A DNA stretch of 64,000 bases from Agrococcus sp. KRD186 (GTDB lineage Bacteria; Actinomycetota; Actinomycetes; Actinomycetales; Microbacteriaceae): contig NZ_JABFAP010000001.1 of assembly GCF_017168255.1 (NCBI RefSeq), forward strand, positions 500,141 to 564,140, read 5' to 3'. Below the pieces are notes generated by a model. It was given only the letters and a program-made list of their open reading frames with translations. It was not told the DNA's origin and did no database searches. A program made the position numbers and the translations under genes. Below, in pieces: positions 14,821 to 22,558 of the stretch (within the stretch, counting starts at the first letter, position 1; every line of letters starts with the position of its first letter).

Positions 14821-16788
14821 AGCCTCCTCGCCCAGCCGCTGCGCATCGGCAGCTTCGAGACCCCGAACCGCCTGATGCAGGCCGCGCACTCGAAGCAGTA
14901 CTCCGATCGGGTCGAATCCGATCGCGAGACCGCCTACTTCGTGCGCCGCGCGCAGGGCGGCTGCGGCCTCTTCGTCGCCGGCAACCACCTCGTGCACCCG
15001 AGCGCGGCCACGCGCGGCTTCCAGGACGCCTGGCGCCGGGAGGCGGTCGATGCCAACCGCCGCATGACCGACGCGATCCACGACGCCGGCGCGCGCGTGC
15101 TCGTGCAGCTCAACCACCACGGCGCGCAGGCATCGCCCGAGGGCCCTGACGGGCCGCGCGCGGTGCTCGCGCCCAGCCGCATCCTCTCGCCCTCGACCGG
15201 CGCGGCCACGCGTGCGGCGAGCGAGCGCGACATCGCCGGCCTCGTGACCGCATGGGCCGACGCGGCCGAGCGCTCCCGGCTGGGTGGCTTCGACGGCGTC
15301 GAGATCCACATGGCGCACGGCTACCTGCTGCACCAGTTCCTCAGCCCGCTCTACAACCGTCGAACGGATGCGTACGGCGGCGACCTGGAGGCGCGCACCC
15401 GGTTCCCGCGCGAGGTGCTGCGGGCGGTGCGGGCACGCGTGGGCGACGACTTCACCGTCGGCATCCGGATCGTGGCGAACGAGCACAACGAGGCCGGGCT
15501 CGACGCCGCCGACTGCCGCGAGATCGTCGCGGCGCTGCGGGGGGAGGCGCGCGTCGACTTCCTCGACACGGCCGCGGGCGGCTACCACGACGTGCACTGG
15601 GTGTTCCCGTCCTCGGCGATGCCGGTCGCCTGGCTGCGCGACGACGTCGCGGCGCTCAAGCGCGCGAATCCCGACATCCCGGTGTTCGGCGTCGGCGCCG
15701 CCACCTCGGTGGAGGCGGCGGAGGAGGTGCTGGCCAGCGGCATCGCCGACATGGTGGCGCTCACCCGCGGCCAGCTCGCCGACCCCGATCTCGCCAGCAA
15801 GCTGCTCAGCGGCGCGACCGGCGGCATCCGCCACTGCATCCGGTTGAACCAGGGCTGCCTGGGGCGCGGCAGCGTGGGCCTGGCCGTCACCTGCACCGTC
15901 AACCCCGCGGCGGGCCACGAGCTCGAGCCGGTGCCCGCCCGAGCAGCGCGGCCAGGGCGCTGGACGGTCGTCGGCGGGGGGCCCGCGGGCATGCGCGCGG
16001 CGCTGGATCTCGCGCAGCTCGGGCACACGGTGACCCTGCTCGAGCGCGACGAGCAGCTCGGCGGCCAGCTGCGGCGCGCTGCCCGCGTGCCGGGCAGGGC
16101 CTCGGTGTCGCTGCTGGTGGCCGACCTGGAGCGCGACGCGCGCGCCGCCGGCGTCGACATCCGGCTGGCCACGCCCGCGACGCTCGAATCGATCCGCGCG
16201 ACCTCGCCCGACGGCGTCGTGCTGGCGGCGGGCGCCCGCGCGCCCGAGGGGACCGCACTCGCCGTCGACGGCGCCTTCGCGGGGGAGCGGCCGGTGACGA
16301 TCGATGCGTGGACGGCGATGGATGACCCTGCGGGCCTGGGCGGGCGCGTGCTGGTGGTCGACGACGACGGCACCGCCTACGCCTCCGGCGTGCTGCTGAG
16401 CCTGGTGGTAGCCGGCGCCAGCGTGGAGGTCGTGACACCGTTCGAGCAGCTGCTGCCGCACGTGGGCACCGGCTACGAGCGGCAGCTCGTGCAGCGCACG
16501 CTCGCCGCCGGAGACTTCACGCGCATCACCAGCTCGCGGGTGCGCGCGGCAGGCGACGCGGTCGTCGCCGTCGATGCGCTGACCGGTGGCGAGACGCGGC
16601 TCCAGCCGCCCACCGCCATCGTCGCGCTCACGCCCCGGCAGTCGGCGACGGTCGAGGGCCTGAGCGCCGAGGCACTGGAGGCGAGCCTGGGCGTGCCCGT
16701 GACCGTCATCGGCGATGCGCGCTCGCCCCGCGGCATCGATGCGGCGATCGCCGAGGCCTGGCGCTTCGCGCTCAGCACCGCGGAGTGA
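14821..16788 (+). CDS. Old-Yellow-Enzyme/2,4-dienoyl-CoA reductase-type flavoprotein lacking one Fe-S cysteine
   Basis: 655 residues from the GTG at 14821. Residues 1-335 form the FMN-binding TIM barrel (VLVQLNHHGAQAS, the HMAHGYLLHQFLSPLYNRRTD catalytic segment). Residues 380-655 form a two-part NAD(P)/FAD Rossmann module beginning WTVVGGGPAGMRAALDLAQLGH. Between them the family has a 4Fe-4S site, Cys-x2-Cys-x3-Cys-x11-Cys. Here the positions are Cys339, Leu342, Cys346 and Cys358, so the second ligand is replaced by Leu. Relatives reduce enoyl-CoAs or degrade N-methyl and chlorinated compounds. The substrate here is unknown, and the altered cluster site may change electron transfer. It is divergent from the Pro-rich membrane protein. 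Confidence 0.88.
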   Translation, partial: SLLAQPLRIGSFETPNRLMQAAHSKQYSDRVESDRETAYFVRRAQGGCGLFVAGNHLVHPSAATRGFQDAWRREAVDANRRMTDAIHDAGARVLVQLNHHGAQASPEGPDGPRAVLAPSRILSPSTGAATRAASERDIAGLVTAWADAAERSRLGGFDGVEIHMAHGYLLHQFLSPLYNRRTDAYGGDLEARTRFPREVLRAVRARVGDDFTVGIRIVANEHNEAGLDAADCREIVAALRGEARVDFLDTAAGGYHDVHWVFPSSAMPVAWLRDDVAALKRANPDIPVFGVGAATSVEAAEEVLASGIADMVALTRGQLADPDLASKLLSGATGGIRHCIRLNQGCLGRGSVGLAVTCTVNPAAGHELEPVPARAARPGRWTVVGGGPAGMRAALDLAQLGHTVTLLERDEQLGGQLRRAARVPGRASVSLLVADLERDARAAGVDIRLATPATLESIRATSPDGVVLAAGARAPEGTALAVDGAFAGERPVTIDAWTAMDDPAGLGGRVLVVDDDGTAYASGVLLSLVVAGASVEVVTPFEQLLPHVGTGYERQLVQRTLAAGDFTRITSSRVRAAGDAVVAVDALTGGETRLQPPTAIVALTPRQSATVEGLSAEALEASLGVPVTVIGDARSPRGIDAAIAEAWRFALSTAE

Positions 16789-16858
16789 CCCCTGGCGGGC
16801 GGCGAGCCGCTGCGGAATGCTGAGCAGCGTCGGCCGTGCGGCCGCAGGAGGGACGACG

Positions 16859-17269
16859 ATGACGACACTGCTCAACCCGTACCTGGCCTTCGAGCGCGAC
16901 GCCCGCGAGGCGATGAACTTCTACCACGGCGTCTTCGGCGGCGACCTGGTCGTCTCCACCTTCGCCGACGGCGGCATGGCGGAGGACCCAGCGGACGCCG
17001 AGCGCATCATGCACTCGCAGCTCACGACCGCCGACGGGCACACGATCATGGCCAGCGACTCGCCGTCGGCGATGCGGCTCGACCGCGGGCGCCAGCAGGT
17101 CTCGATCTCCGGCGACGACGCCGAGCTGCTGCGGCGCTACTGGGATGGGCTCGGCGACGGCGCGGAGGTGCTGCAGCCGCTCGAGCGCGCACCCTGGGGC
17201 GACACCTTCGGCATGCTCGTCGATCGCTGGGGCGTGCTCTGGATGGTGAGCATCGCCGTTCAGCCGTGA
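16859..17269 (+). CDS. PhnB-like VOC-family protein
   Basis: 136 residues from the ATG at 16859, with a GGAGG ribosome site. It starts LNPYLAFERDAREAMNFYHGVFGG and ends WGDTFGMLVDRWGVLWMV, both typical of the PhnB/3-demethylubiquinone-methyltransferase-like branch of the vicinal-oxygen-chelate superfamily. These small dimeric proteins are widespread, and their role is rarely known. No phosphonate genes are adjacent, so the PhnB name should not be taken as function. Confidence 0.85.
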   Translation: MTTLLNPYLAFERDAREAMNFYHGVFGGDLVVSTFADGGMAEDPADAERIMHSQLTTADGHTIMASDSPSAMRLDRGRQQVSISGDDAELLRRYWDGLGDGAEVLQPLERAPWGDTFGMLVDRWGVLWMVSIAVQP

Positions 17270-17362
17270 GCGAACCGGAGGGTATTGGGGAATCGCATAG
17301 CGGCCATAAGCGCTGCACTCTGCGCGGCGACATCACGCCGCCCCAGAGCAAAGGAACATGCA

Positions 17363-17935
17363 ATGACCTCGATCACCATCTTCGGCACCGGCACCATGGG
17401 CACCGCGATCGGCGGCCTGCTCGCTGCGGGCGGCGCCGACGTGCAGCACATCGGCTCCGGCGAGACGCAGCAGGTGCAGGGCGACATCGTCGTGCTGGCC
17501 GTGCCCTACGCCGCGCTGGCGCCGATCGCCGAGCAGTACCGCGAGCAGCTCGCGGGCAAGACCGTGGTCGACATCACCAACCCGCTCAACTTCGAGACCT
17601 TCGACTCGCTCGTCGTGCCCGCCGGCTCATCGGCTGCGGCACAGCTCGCGGCGCTGCTGCCGGGCTCCGCCGTGCTCAAGGCGTTCAACACCACCTTCGC
17701 GGCCACGCTCGCATCGAAGCAGGTCGGCGCGCTCACCACCACCGTGCTCGTCGCCGGTGATGACGCCGACGCCAAGGCCGCGCTCATCGCAGCCGTCAAG
17801 GCCGGCGGTGCCGACGCGATCGACGCCGGCAGCCTCGCCCGTGCACACGAGCTCGAGGCCCTCGGCTTCCTGCAGCTCACGCTCGCCGCCGGTGAGCAGA
17901 TCAGCTGGACGGGCGGCTTCGGCATCGTCCGCTGA
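17363..17935 (+). CDS. NADP-dependent F420 reductase-like oxidoreductase
   Basis: 190 residues starting at the ATG at 17363 (AAAGGA ribosome site). The N-terminal Rossmann motif ITIFGTGTMGTAIGGLLAAG and the segments IVVLAVPYAALAP, VVDITNPLNF and VLKAFNTTFA are those of the F420-dependent NADP oxidoreductase (NPD) family. Members either transfer hydride between NADPH and F420 or act on other small substrates, so the cofactor is not certain. A strong terminator follows the stop within 10 bp. Confidence 0.87.
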   Translation: MTSITIFGTGTMGTAIGGLLAAGGADVQHIGSGETQQVQGDIVVLAVPYAALAPIAEQYREQLAGKTVVDITNPLNFETFDSLVVPAGSSAAAQLAALLPGSAVLKAFNTTFAATLASKQVGALTTTVLVAGDDADAKAALIAAVKAGGADAIDAGSLARAHELEALGFLQLTLAAGEQISWTGGFGIVR

Positions 17936-17944
17936 CCCACCTGC

Positions 17945-17983
17945 ACGACGAGAGGCCTCGCGATCCGCGAGGCCTCTCGTCGT
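17945..17983. terminator. Strong bidirectional terminator hairpin
   Basis: A perfect 18-bp inverted repeat (17945-17962 with 17966-17983, arms beginning ACGACGAGAGGCC) around a 3-nt loop. It sits between two convergent genes, the NADP oxidoreductase and the 45-residue small protein. No T-run follows, but symmetry and position support termination in both directions. Confidence 0.75.
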
Positions 17984-17994
17984 GGCAGCTCTGC

Positions 17995-18132
17995 TCAGGC
18001 GGGCGGCTGAGGCGCGCCTCCCGAGGCCGTGTCCTCCTCGGTCGTCGGGTCGTGCTGATCGGGCGTCGGCGGCTGCTCGTCGTGCTCCGCGCCCCCCTCG
18101 GGCTGCTGCGACTGCTTGTCCTGCTCGCTCAT
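17995..18132 (-). CDS. Small acidic disordered protein (45 residues)
   Basis: A 45-codon frame starting MSEQDKQSQQPEGG at the ATG at 18132, with a good GAGGAG ribosome site 8 bp upstream. The product is rich in Glu, Asp, Gln and Pro, and it has no hydrophobic core, so it is probably intrinsically disordered. It lies between a strong terminator and the arsenate reductase gene on the same strand. The coding case rests on the ribosome site, the clean frame and placement. The function is unknown. Confidence 0.5.
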   Translation of the reverse strand: MSEQDKQSQQPEGGAEHDEQPPTPDQHDPTTEEDTASGGAPQPPA

Positions 18133-18194
18133 CGTGCGACTCCTCTCGTCGTCGTGCCTCTGTTCTATCTCTGATGCGGCACGCGCGCGCTCGG

Positions 18195-18629
18195 CTACCG
18201 CACAGGTTCGATGCCGAGCGAGGTCAGCAGACCGCGGATGCGCTGCTCGATCTCGTCACGGATCGGTCGCACCGACTCGATGCCCTGACCCGCCGGATCG
18301 GCGAGCTCCCAGTCCTCGTAGCGCTTGCCTGGGAAGATCGGGCAGGCGTCACCGCAGCCCATCGTGATGACGACATCGGAGGTGCGCACCGCATCCGTCG
18401 TCAGCACTTTCGGCGACTCGGCGGTGATGTCGATGCCTGCCTCGCGCATCGCCTCGACCGCCACCGGGTTGATCTGCTCGGCGGGCATGCTGCCGGCCGA
18501 GCGCACCTCGATCGCGCCGCCTGAGAGCTCGCGCAGGAAGCCCGCTGCCATCTGCGAACGACCCGCGTTGTGCACGCACACGAAGAGCGCGCTGGGAGTG
18601 TGGGCGGCGGGAGTCGGGGTGTCGGTCAT
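18195..18629 (-). CDS. arsC: Arsenate reductase (LMW-phosphatase-type ArsC)
   Basis: 144-residue arsenate reductase of the low-molecular-weight phosphatase fold. The phosphatase-type P-loop Cys18 lies in LFVCVHNAGRSQMAAG, and two further Cys are in ITMGCGDACPIFPG (Cys92, Cys96). The segment RYEDWELADPAGQ carries the conserved Asp-Pro. In actinobacteria such enzymes reduce arsenate to arsenite with thioredoxin or mycothiol/mycoredoxin. It lies 29 bp downstream of an ArsR-ArsC fusion gene and is probably co-transcribed. No ArsB or Acr3 efflux gene is in the window, so the arsenite produced must be exported by something encoded elsewhere. Confidence 0.92.
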   Translation of the reverse strand: MTDTPTPAAHTPSALFVCVHNAGRSQMAAGFLRELSGGAIEVRSAGSMPAEQINPVAVEAMREAGIDITAESPKVLTTDAVRTSDVVITMGCGDACPIFPGKRYEDWELADPAGQGIESVRPIRDEIEQRIRGLLTSLGIEPVR

Positions 18630-18658
18630 GGTGTTCCTCGTCTGGTGGTCGGATGCGT

Positions 18659-19657
18659 TCAGGTGGCGGGGGCGAGCTCGGCGAGCAGGTGCTCCACGCG
18701 TCGCGCGATGTCGTCGCGGATGGCGCGCACGCCCTCGGGGGAGGCGAGGGCGGGGTCGCCCACCGCCCAATCCTCGTAGCGGACGCCCGGGATGATCGGG
18801 CAGACGTCGCCGCAGCCCATCGTGACGACCACGTCGGCGGCGCGCACGGCGTCGTCGGTGAGCGGCTTGGGGAAGGGGTCGCCGTCGACGCCCAGCTCGT
18901 CGATGAGCGCGCGCACCTCGGGGTGCACGTCGGCGGCGGGCATCGAGCCGGCCGAACGGGCGACGACACGGCCGCCGGAGCGCTGCTCGACGAGGGCGGC
19001 AGCCAGCTGCGAGCGACCGGCGTTCTGCACGCAGACGAACAGCACGTGCGGTGCGCTCGCGATGCGGTCGCGCAGCACGTCGGCGATCCGCTGCTGTGCG
19101 AAGCGCTCGGTGAGCACCAGCAGGTGACTCGAGACGCGCGAGGCTCGCGCCAGCGCCGCGTAGGACTCTCGCACGATGCGCAGCACCGCGTCGCCCGAGA
19201 GGTCGGGCGTCGCATCGGCGAGGCGTCGCGCCATGCGGGACAGGCGCCCATCGACGTCGACGAGATCGCGGTCGCCCTGGCCGGGGTGCCAATAGGGCTG
19301 CGCATCGGAGGGCAGCGCACGCCCGAGTCCATCGATGAGGGCGCTCACTGCGCGCTGCATCGCGGGCGCGAACCGGTAGTACACCCAGGTGCCGCGCCGC
19401 TCAGCGGTGAGCACACCAGCCTCTCGCAGCACCTTGAGGTGGTGCGAGACGGTCGGCTGCGAGACGGCGGACAGCTCGGCGAGATCGCACACGCACGCCT
19501 CATCGCCCGGGGCGGCCGCGATCATCGAGAGCATCCGCAGCCGCAGCGGGTCGCCCATCGCCTTGGCCACCGCAGCCATCGGGACGGCGGTGGCCTCATC
19601 GATGGCGCTCGCGGAGTCGACGCGATCGCACGCTGCTGCGCTCCCGGTGGTCGTCAT
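18659..19657 (-). CDS. ArsR repressor fused to arsenate reductase
   Basis: 332 residues in one frame with three parts. Residues 25-115 are an ArsR/SmtB winged helix with the As(III) ligand pair Cys55/Cys57 in ACVCDLAEL and recognition helix AVSQPTVSHHLKVLREAG. Residues about 130-200 form the three-helix dimerisation segment found ahead of some actinobacterial ArsC proteins (SYAALARASRVSSHLLVL). Residues 203-332 are a second ArsC with P-loop Cys209 (LFVCVQNAGRSQLAAA) and Cys282/Cys286 (TMGCGDVCP). The sensor, repressor and enzyme are therefore one polypeptide. The ATG at 19657 begins MTTTGSAAAC. A TATAGA-N6-TCGATA element 42 bp upstream is the likely operator. Confidence 0.9.
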   Translation of the reverse strand: MTTTGSAAACDRVDSASAIDEATAVPMAAVAKAMGDPLRLRMLSMIAAAPGDEACVCDLAELSAVSQPTVSHHLKVLREAGVLTAERRGTWVYYRFAPAMQRAVSALIDGLGRALPSDAQPYWHPGQGDRDLVDVDGRLSRMARRLADATPDLSGDAVLRIVRESYAALARASRVSSHLLVLTERFAQQRIADVLRDRIASAPHVLFVCVQNAGRSQLAAALVEQRSGGRVVARSAGSMPAADVHPEVRALIDELGVDGDPFPKPLTDDAVRAADVVVTMGCGDVCPIIPGVRYEDWAVGDPALASPEGVRAIRDDIARRVEHLLAELAPAT

Positions 19658-19696
19658 GGTCGCCTCGCGAACTCGGAGAAGGAACGGAACGTCTTC

Positions 19697-19716
19697 AATA
19701 TAGACCGATCTCGATA
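19697..19716 (-). promoter_or_regulatory. Candidate ArsR operator overlapping the ars promoter
   Basis: TATAGA (19699-19704) and TCGATA (19711-19716) form an imperfect inverted repeat with a 6-nt gap, an AT-rich island in otherwise GC-rich DNA. On the minus strand the adjoining TATATT is a plausible -10. ArsR proteins typically bind such imperfect dyads over the promoter; binding here is inferred. Confidence 0.5.
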
Positions 19717-19843
19717 CAGCCCGCGAGCGGCGCGGACATCGGACCGTGCGGCGCCGAGATGAACCGCTCGTCAGGTTGACGTGCCGCTCACGCCCGGCGG
19801 CGGTACGCTGGAGCTGACCCCTCACCTGCGAAGGAGCAGCCCC

Positions 19844-21022
19844 ATGCCCGAGACGATCATCGCCGGCTACGCCCGCACGCCGTTCGCCAAGTTCCTGGGC
19901 CAGCTGGCGCAGACGCCCTCCACCGAGCTCGGCGCGCACGCCGCCAAGCACGCGCTCGAGAAGGCCGGCGTCGCGGCCTCCGCGGTCGACGCGGTCGTGG
20001 TCGGCCAGGTGCTGCAGGCCGCCGTCGGCCAGAACCCGCCGCGCCAGACGGCCGTCGGCGCCGGCATCCCGATGACCGTGCCGGCGCTCGGCATCAACGC
20101 CGTCTGCCTCTCCGGCACCGAGGCGATCGTGGCCGGTCACCGCATGATCCAGCTCGGCGAGGCCGACGTGGTCGTGGCGGTCGGCCAGGAGTCGATGACG
20201 CTCGCCCCGCACGCCGCGGCCATGCGCGCCGGCAGCAAGTTCGGCAACGCGAGCCTCATCGACACCATGCAGTTCGATGGGCTGACGGATGCCTTCGACC
20301 GCGTCGCGATGGGGGCGTCGACCGACCAGTACAACGGCACGTTCGAGATCACCCGCGAGCAGCAGGACGAGCTCGCCGCCGCCTCCCACGCGCGGCTCGC
20401 CCGCGCGCAGGCCGACGGCACCCTCGACGACGAGATCGTCCCGATCGAGGCGAAGGCCGGCCGCAAGAGCGTGACCGTCTCCGCCGACGACGGCGTGCGC
20501 GCCGAGACGACCGCCGAGTCGCTCGCCGGGCTGCGCCCCGCCTTCACGCAGGACGGCACGGTCACCGCCGGCAACGCATCCCAGATCACCGACGGCGCCG
20601 CCGCCGTCGTGCTCGTCTCCGACGCCTACGCAGCCGAGCACGGGCTGCAGGGTCTCGCGAAGATCCGCTCGACGGGCTTCGTGGCGGGCAAGGACGTCTC
20701 GCTGCACTCGCAGCCGGCCGACGCGATCGAGCAGGCGCTCGGGCGCGCCGGGCTGAGCACGAGCGACCTGCAGGCGGTCGAGATCAACGAGGCCTTCGCG
20801 GCGGTCGGCGTCGCCTCCACCCGCCAGCTGGGCATCGACCCCGAGATCGTGAACGCCAACGGCGGCGCGATCGCCATGGGCCACCCGATCGGCGCCTCGG
20901 GCCTGCGCATCGTCGGCCACCTGGCGCGGCGGCTGCAGCAGCTCGGCGCCGGCTCGATCGGCGCGAGCGGCATCTGCGGCGGCGGCGGCCAGGGCTCGGC
21001 AGTGGTGCTCGAAGCCATCTGA
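19844..21022 (+). CDS. Acetyl-CoA C-acyltransferase (thiolase)
   Basis: 392 residues from the ATG at 19844, which has an AAGGAG ribosome site. The acyl-accepting Cys88 is in NAVCLSGTEAI. The acid-base His lies in IAMGHPIGASGLRI, and the second catalytic Cys in GICGGGGQG near the C-terminus. The enzyme either condenses two acetyl-CoA or cleaves 3-ketoacyl-CoA; the sequence resembles the biosynthetic acetoacetyl-CoA thiolase group. No fatty-acid or polyhydroxybutyrate gene is adjacent. The stop is followed directly by a decayed NlpC/P60 gene, so the right flank is rearranged. Confidence 0.92.
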   Translation: MPETIIAGYARTPFAKFLGQLAQTPSTELGAHAAKHALEKAGVAASAVDAVVVGQVLQAAVGQNPPRQTAVGAGIPMTVPALGINAVCLSGTEAIVAGHRMIQLGEADVVVAVGQESMTLAPHAAAMRAGSKFGNASLIDTMQFDGLTDAFDRVAMGASTDQYNGTFEITREQQDELAAASHARLARAQADGTLDDEIVPIEAKAGRKSVTVSADDGVRAETTAESLAGLRPAFTQDGTVTAGNASQITDGAAAVVLVSDAYAAEHGLQGLAKIRSTGFVAGKDVSLHSQPADAIEQALGRAGLSTSDLQAVEINEAFAAVGVASTRQLGIDPEIVNANGGAIAMGHPIGASGLRIVGHLARRLQQLGAGSIGASGICGGGGQGSAVVLEAI

Positions 21023-21024
21023 GG

Positions 21025-21694
21025 ACATCGAACCGCATTGGTGTCATCGCCATAGCCACCGGCCTTGCGACACCGCTCGCGCTGCCGGCGTTCGCCGCTG
21101 ACACCGGCGCTGAGCAACTGCCGTCGAGTCTCAGCGCGAACGCGCAGACCGTGTCGGGTGTCGTCACCGCTGGAGGCAACGGACAGCGACGAGCGCCTCG
21201 ATGTGCAGGTGACCACGGCCGAGGAGCTCTCCCAGATTCGCACGGATCTCGAAGCGGAGATGGAACGAGTGGAGCGGGCCCGCGCGGCGGTGACGGCCGG
21301 CACCGCGGGCGGCGGCACCGCAGCGCAGTCCGAACCCGCACAGGCCTCGACTGCCCCAGCGACGGATGCCTCCGGCAGCGTCATCGCGGAGGCTGCGATC
21401 GCGCAGGTCGGTGTCTTACAGGACTGCGTCGCGATGGTGCGCCGGGCGATTGCCGCAGCGGGGCTGCCGTACTCCGGGATGAATTCGCTGTTCAACCTCG
21501 GCCCGACGATCCCGATGTCTGCCGCCTCGCCCGGTGACGTCATCTACTACGCCGACGGCGGTGTGAGGCGCGCGCACATCGGCATCTACATCGGCGGAGG
21601 CCGTGCGGTGCACGGCGGCTGGTGAGACTTCAACACCGTGATCGCCGGCGTTGACATCGGCGGCTCGGCACCGGTGTTCATCGACATCACCTAA
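21025..21694 (+). pseudogene. NlpC/P60 peptidoglycan hydrolase pseudogene
   Basis: Three lesions are visible. (1) The frame beginning near 21031 encodes the end of a signal peptide (IGVIAIATGLATPLALPAFA) but has no start codon, because it begins right after the thiolase stop. (2) Around 21165-21175 coding shifts to the next frame, which carries a coiled-coil segment (TAEELSQIRTDLEAEM) and the NlpC/P60 core with catalytic Cys in LQDCVAMVRRA and His in RRAHIGIYIGGG. (3) An in-frame TGA at 21623 interrupts it after AVHGGW, while the homologous tail (FNTVIAGVDIGGSAPVFIDI) continues to a TAA at 21692. The intact enzyme would have cleaved cell-wall peptides. Confidence 0.8.
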
Positions 21695-21706
21695 GCGTGC
21701 AGAGGA

Positions 21707-21733
21707 TTGGCCCGCCCATCGTGGGCGGGCCAA
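21707..21733. terminator. Hairpin after the NlpC/P60 pseudogene
   Basis: Perfect 12-bp stem TTGGCCCGCCCA/TGGGCGGGCCAA with a 3-nt loop, 13 bp after the final stop of the pseudogene and 114 bp before the response regulator. It is a good intrinsic-terminator candidate. Confidence 0.7.
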
Positions 21734-21847
21734 CTGAGTAGTACTGCCGCTCATCCGGGTCTCCAGCGCGACTCGCGGTCGCGTGTCTACAGACGCAGGT
21801 AGGCTCGCCAGTGGCTTGCCGCTGCGAGAGCCGGGCAGGATAAGGCC

Positions 21848-22558
21848 ATGATGAGTCCGACTGACCCCGGTCTCCGCGTGTTGGTCGTCGAGGACGAGGA
21901 GCCGCTGGCCCGGCTCGTCGCGACGTACCTCCAGCGGAGCCGGTTCGCCGTCCAGACCACGGGTGACGGCGCGGAGGCGCTCTCGATCGCGCGCCAGTGG
22001 GATCCAGACGTCGTGGTGCTCGACCTTGGGCTTCCGGGCGCCGACGGCATCGAGGTATGCCGCGCGCTTCGAACGTTCTCCGACTGCTACGTCGTGATGC
22101 TCACTGCCCGCGCCGAGGAGTTCGACAAGCTGTTCGGCCTCTCGGTCGGCGCGGACGACTACATCACCAAGCCGTTCAGCCCTCGCGAGCTGGTCGCCCG
22201 CGTGAAGACGATGCTGCGTCGGCCGCGTGGGCGTGCTCGGTGGGCGGCGAGCTCGCCGCTGAGGTTCGGCGTGCTCACGCTGGTCCCAGGGGGACGGGAG
22301 GTCCTCGTCGCTGGCGAGCCGGTGCGACTGACAAGGACGGAGTTCGATGTCCTCATGGCACTCGCCAGCCATCCCCAGCTGGCGTTGTCGCGCAGACAGA
22401 TCATCGATGACGTTTGGGGACCGGACTGGGTCGGGGACGAGCATCTCGTCGACGTGCATGTCGCGCACATGCGCCGCAAGCTCGGCGATGACCCCGCCGC
22501 GCCCGACTTCATCTGCACAGTGCGCGGTGTCGGCTACCGCATGGGGCCGGGCCGGTGA
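21848..22558 (+). CDS. OmpR-family response regulator
   Basis: 236 residues. The N-terminal receiver has the acidic pocket (VVEDEEP) and phospho-acceptor Asp59 in VVVLDLGLPGADG, with the conserved Thr (MLTARAEE) and Lys (YITKPFSPREL). The C-terminal winged helix (about 135-235) ends in the usual DVHVAHMRRKLGDD and RGVGYRM. Its stop overlaps the start of the kinase gene by 4 nt (GTGA), so the two form a coupled pair. It is followed by copper-type genes, so it may regulate metal stress genes, as CopR/CusR-like systems do; that is contextual inference. Confidence 0.93.
   Translation: MMSPTDPGLRVLVVEDEEPLARLVATYLQRSRFAVQTTGDGAEALSIARQWDPDVVVLDLGLPGADGIEVCRALRTFSDCYVVMLTARAEEFDKLFGLSVGADDYITKPFSPRELVARVKTMLRRPRGRARWAASSPLRFGVLTLVPGGREVLVAGEPVRLTRTEFDVLMALASHPQLALSRRQIIDDVWGPDWVGDEHLVDVHVAHMRRKLGDDPAAPDFICTVRGVGYRMGPGR

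Noticed and set aside
21600-21694. Selenocysteine or readthrough at the TGA in the NlpC/P60 gene
   Set aside because: The gene also lacks a start and has a frameshift, and no SECIS-like stem is apparent after the TGA, so decay explains it.
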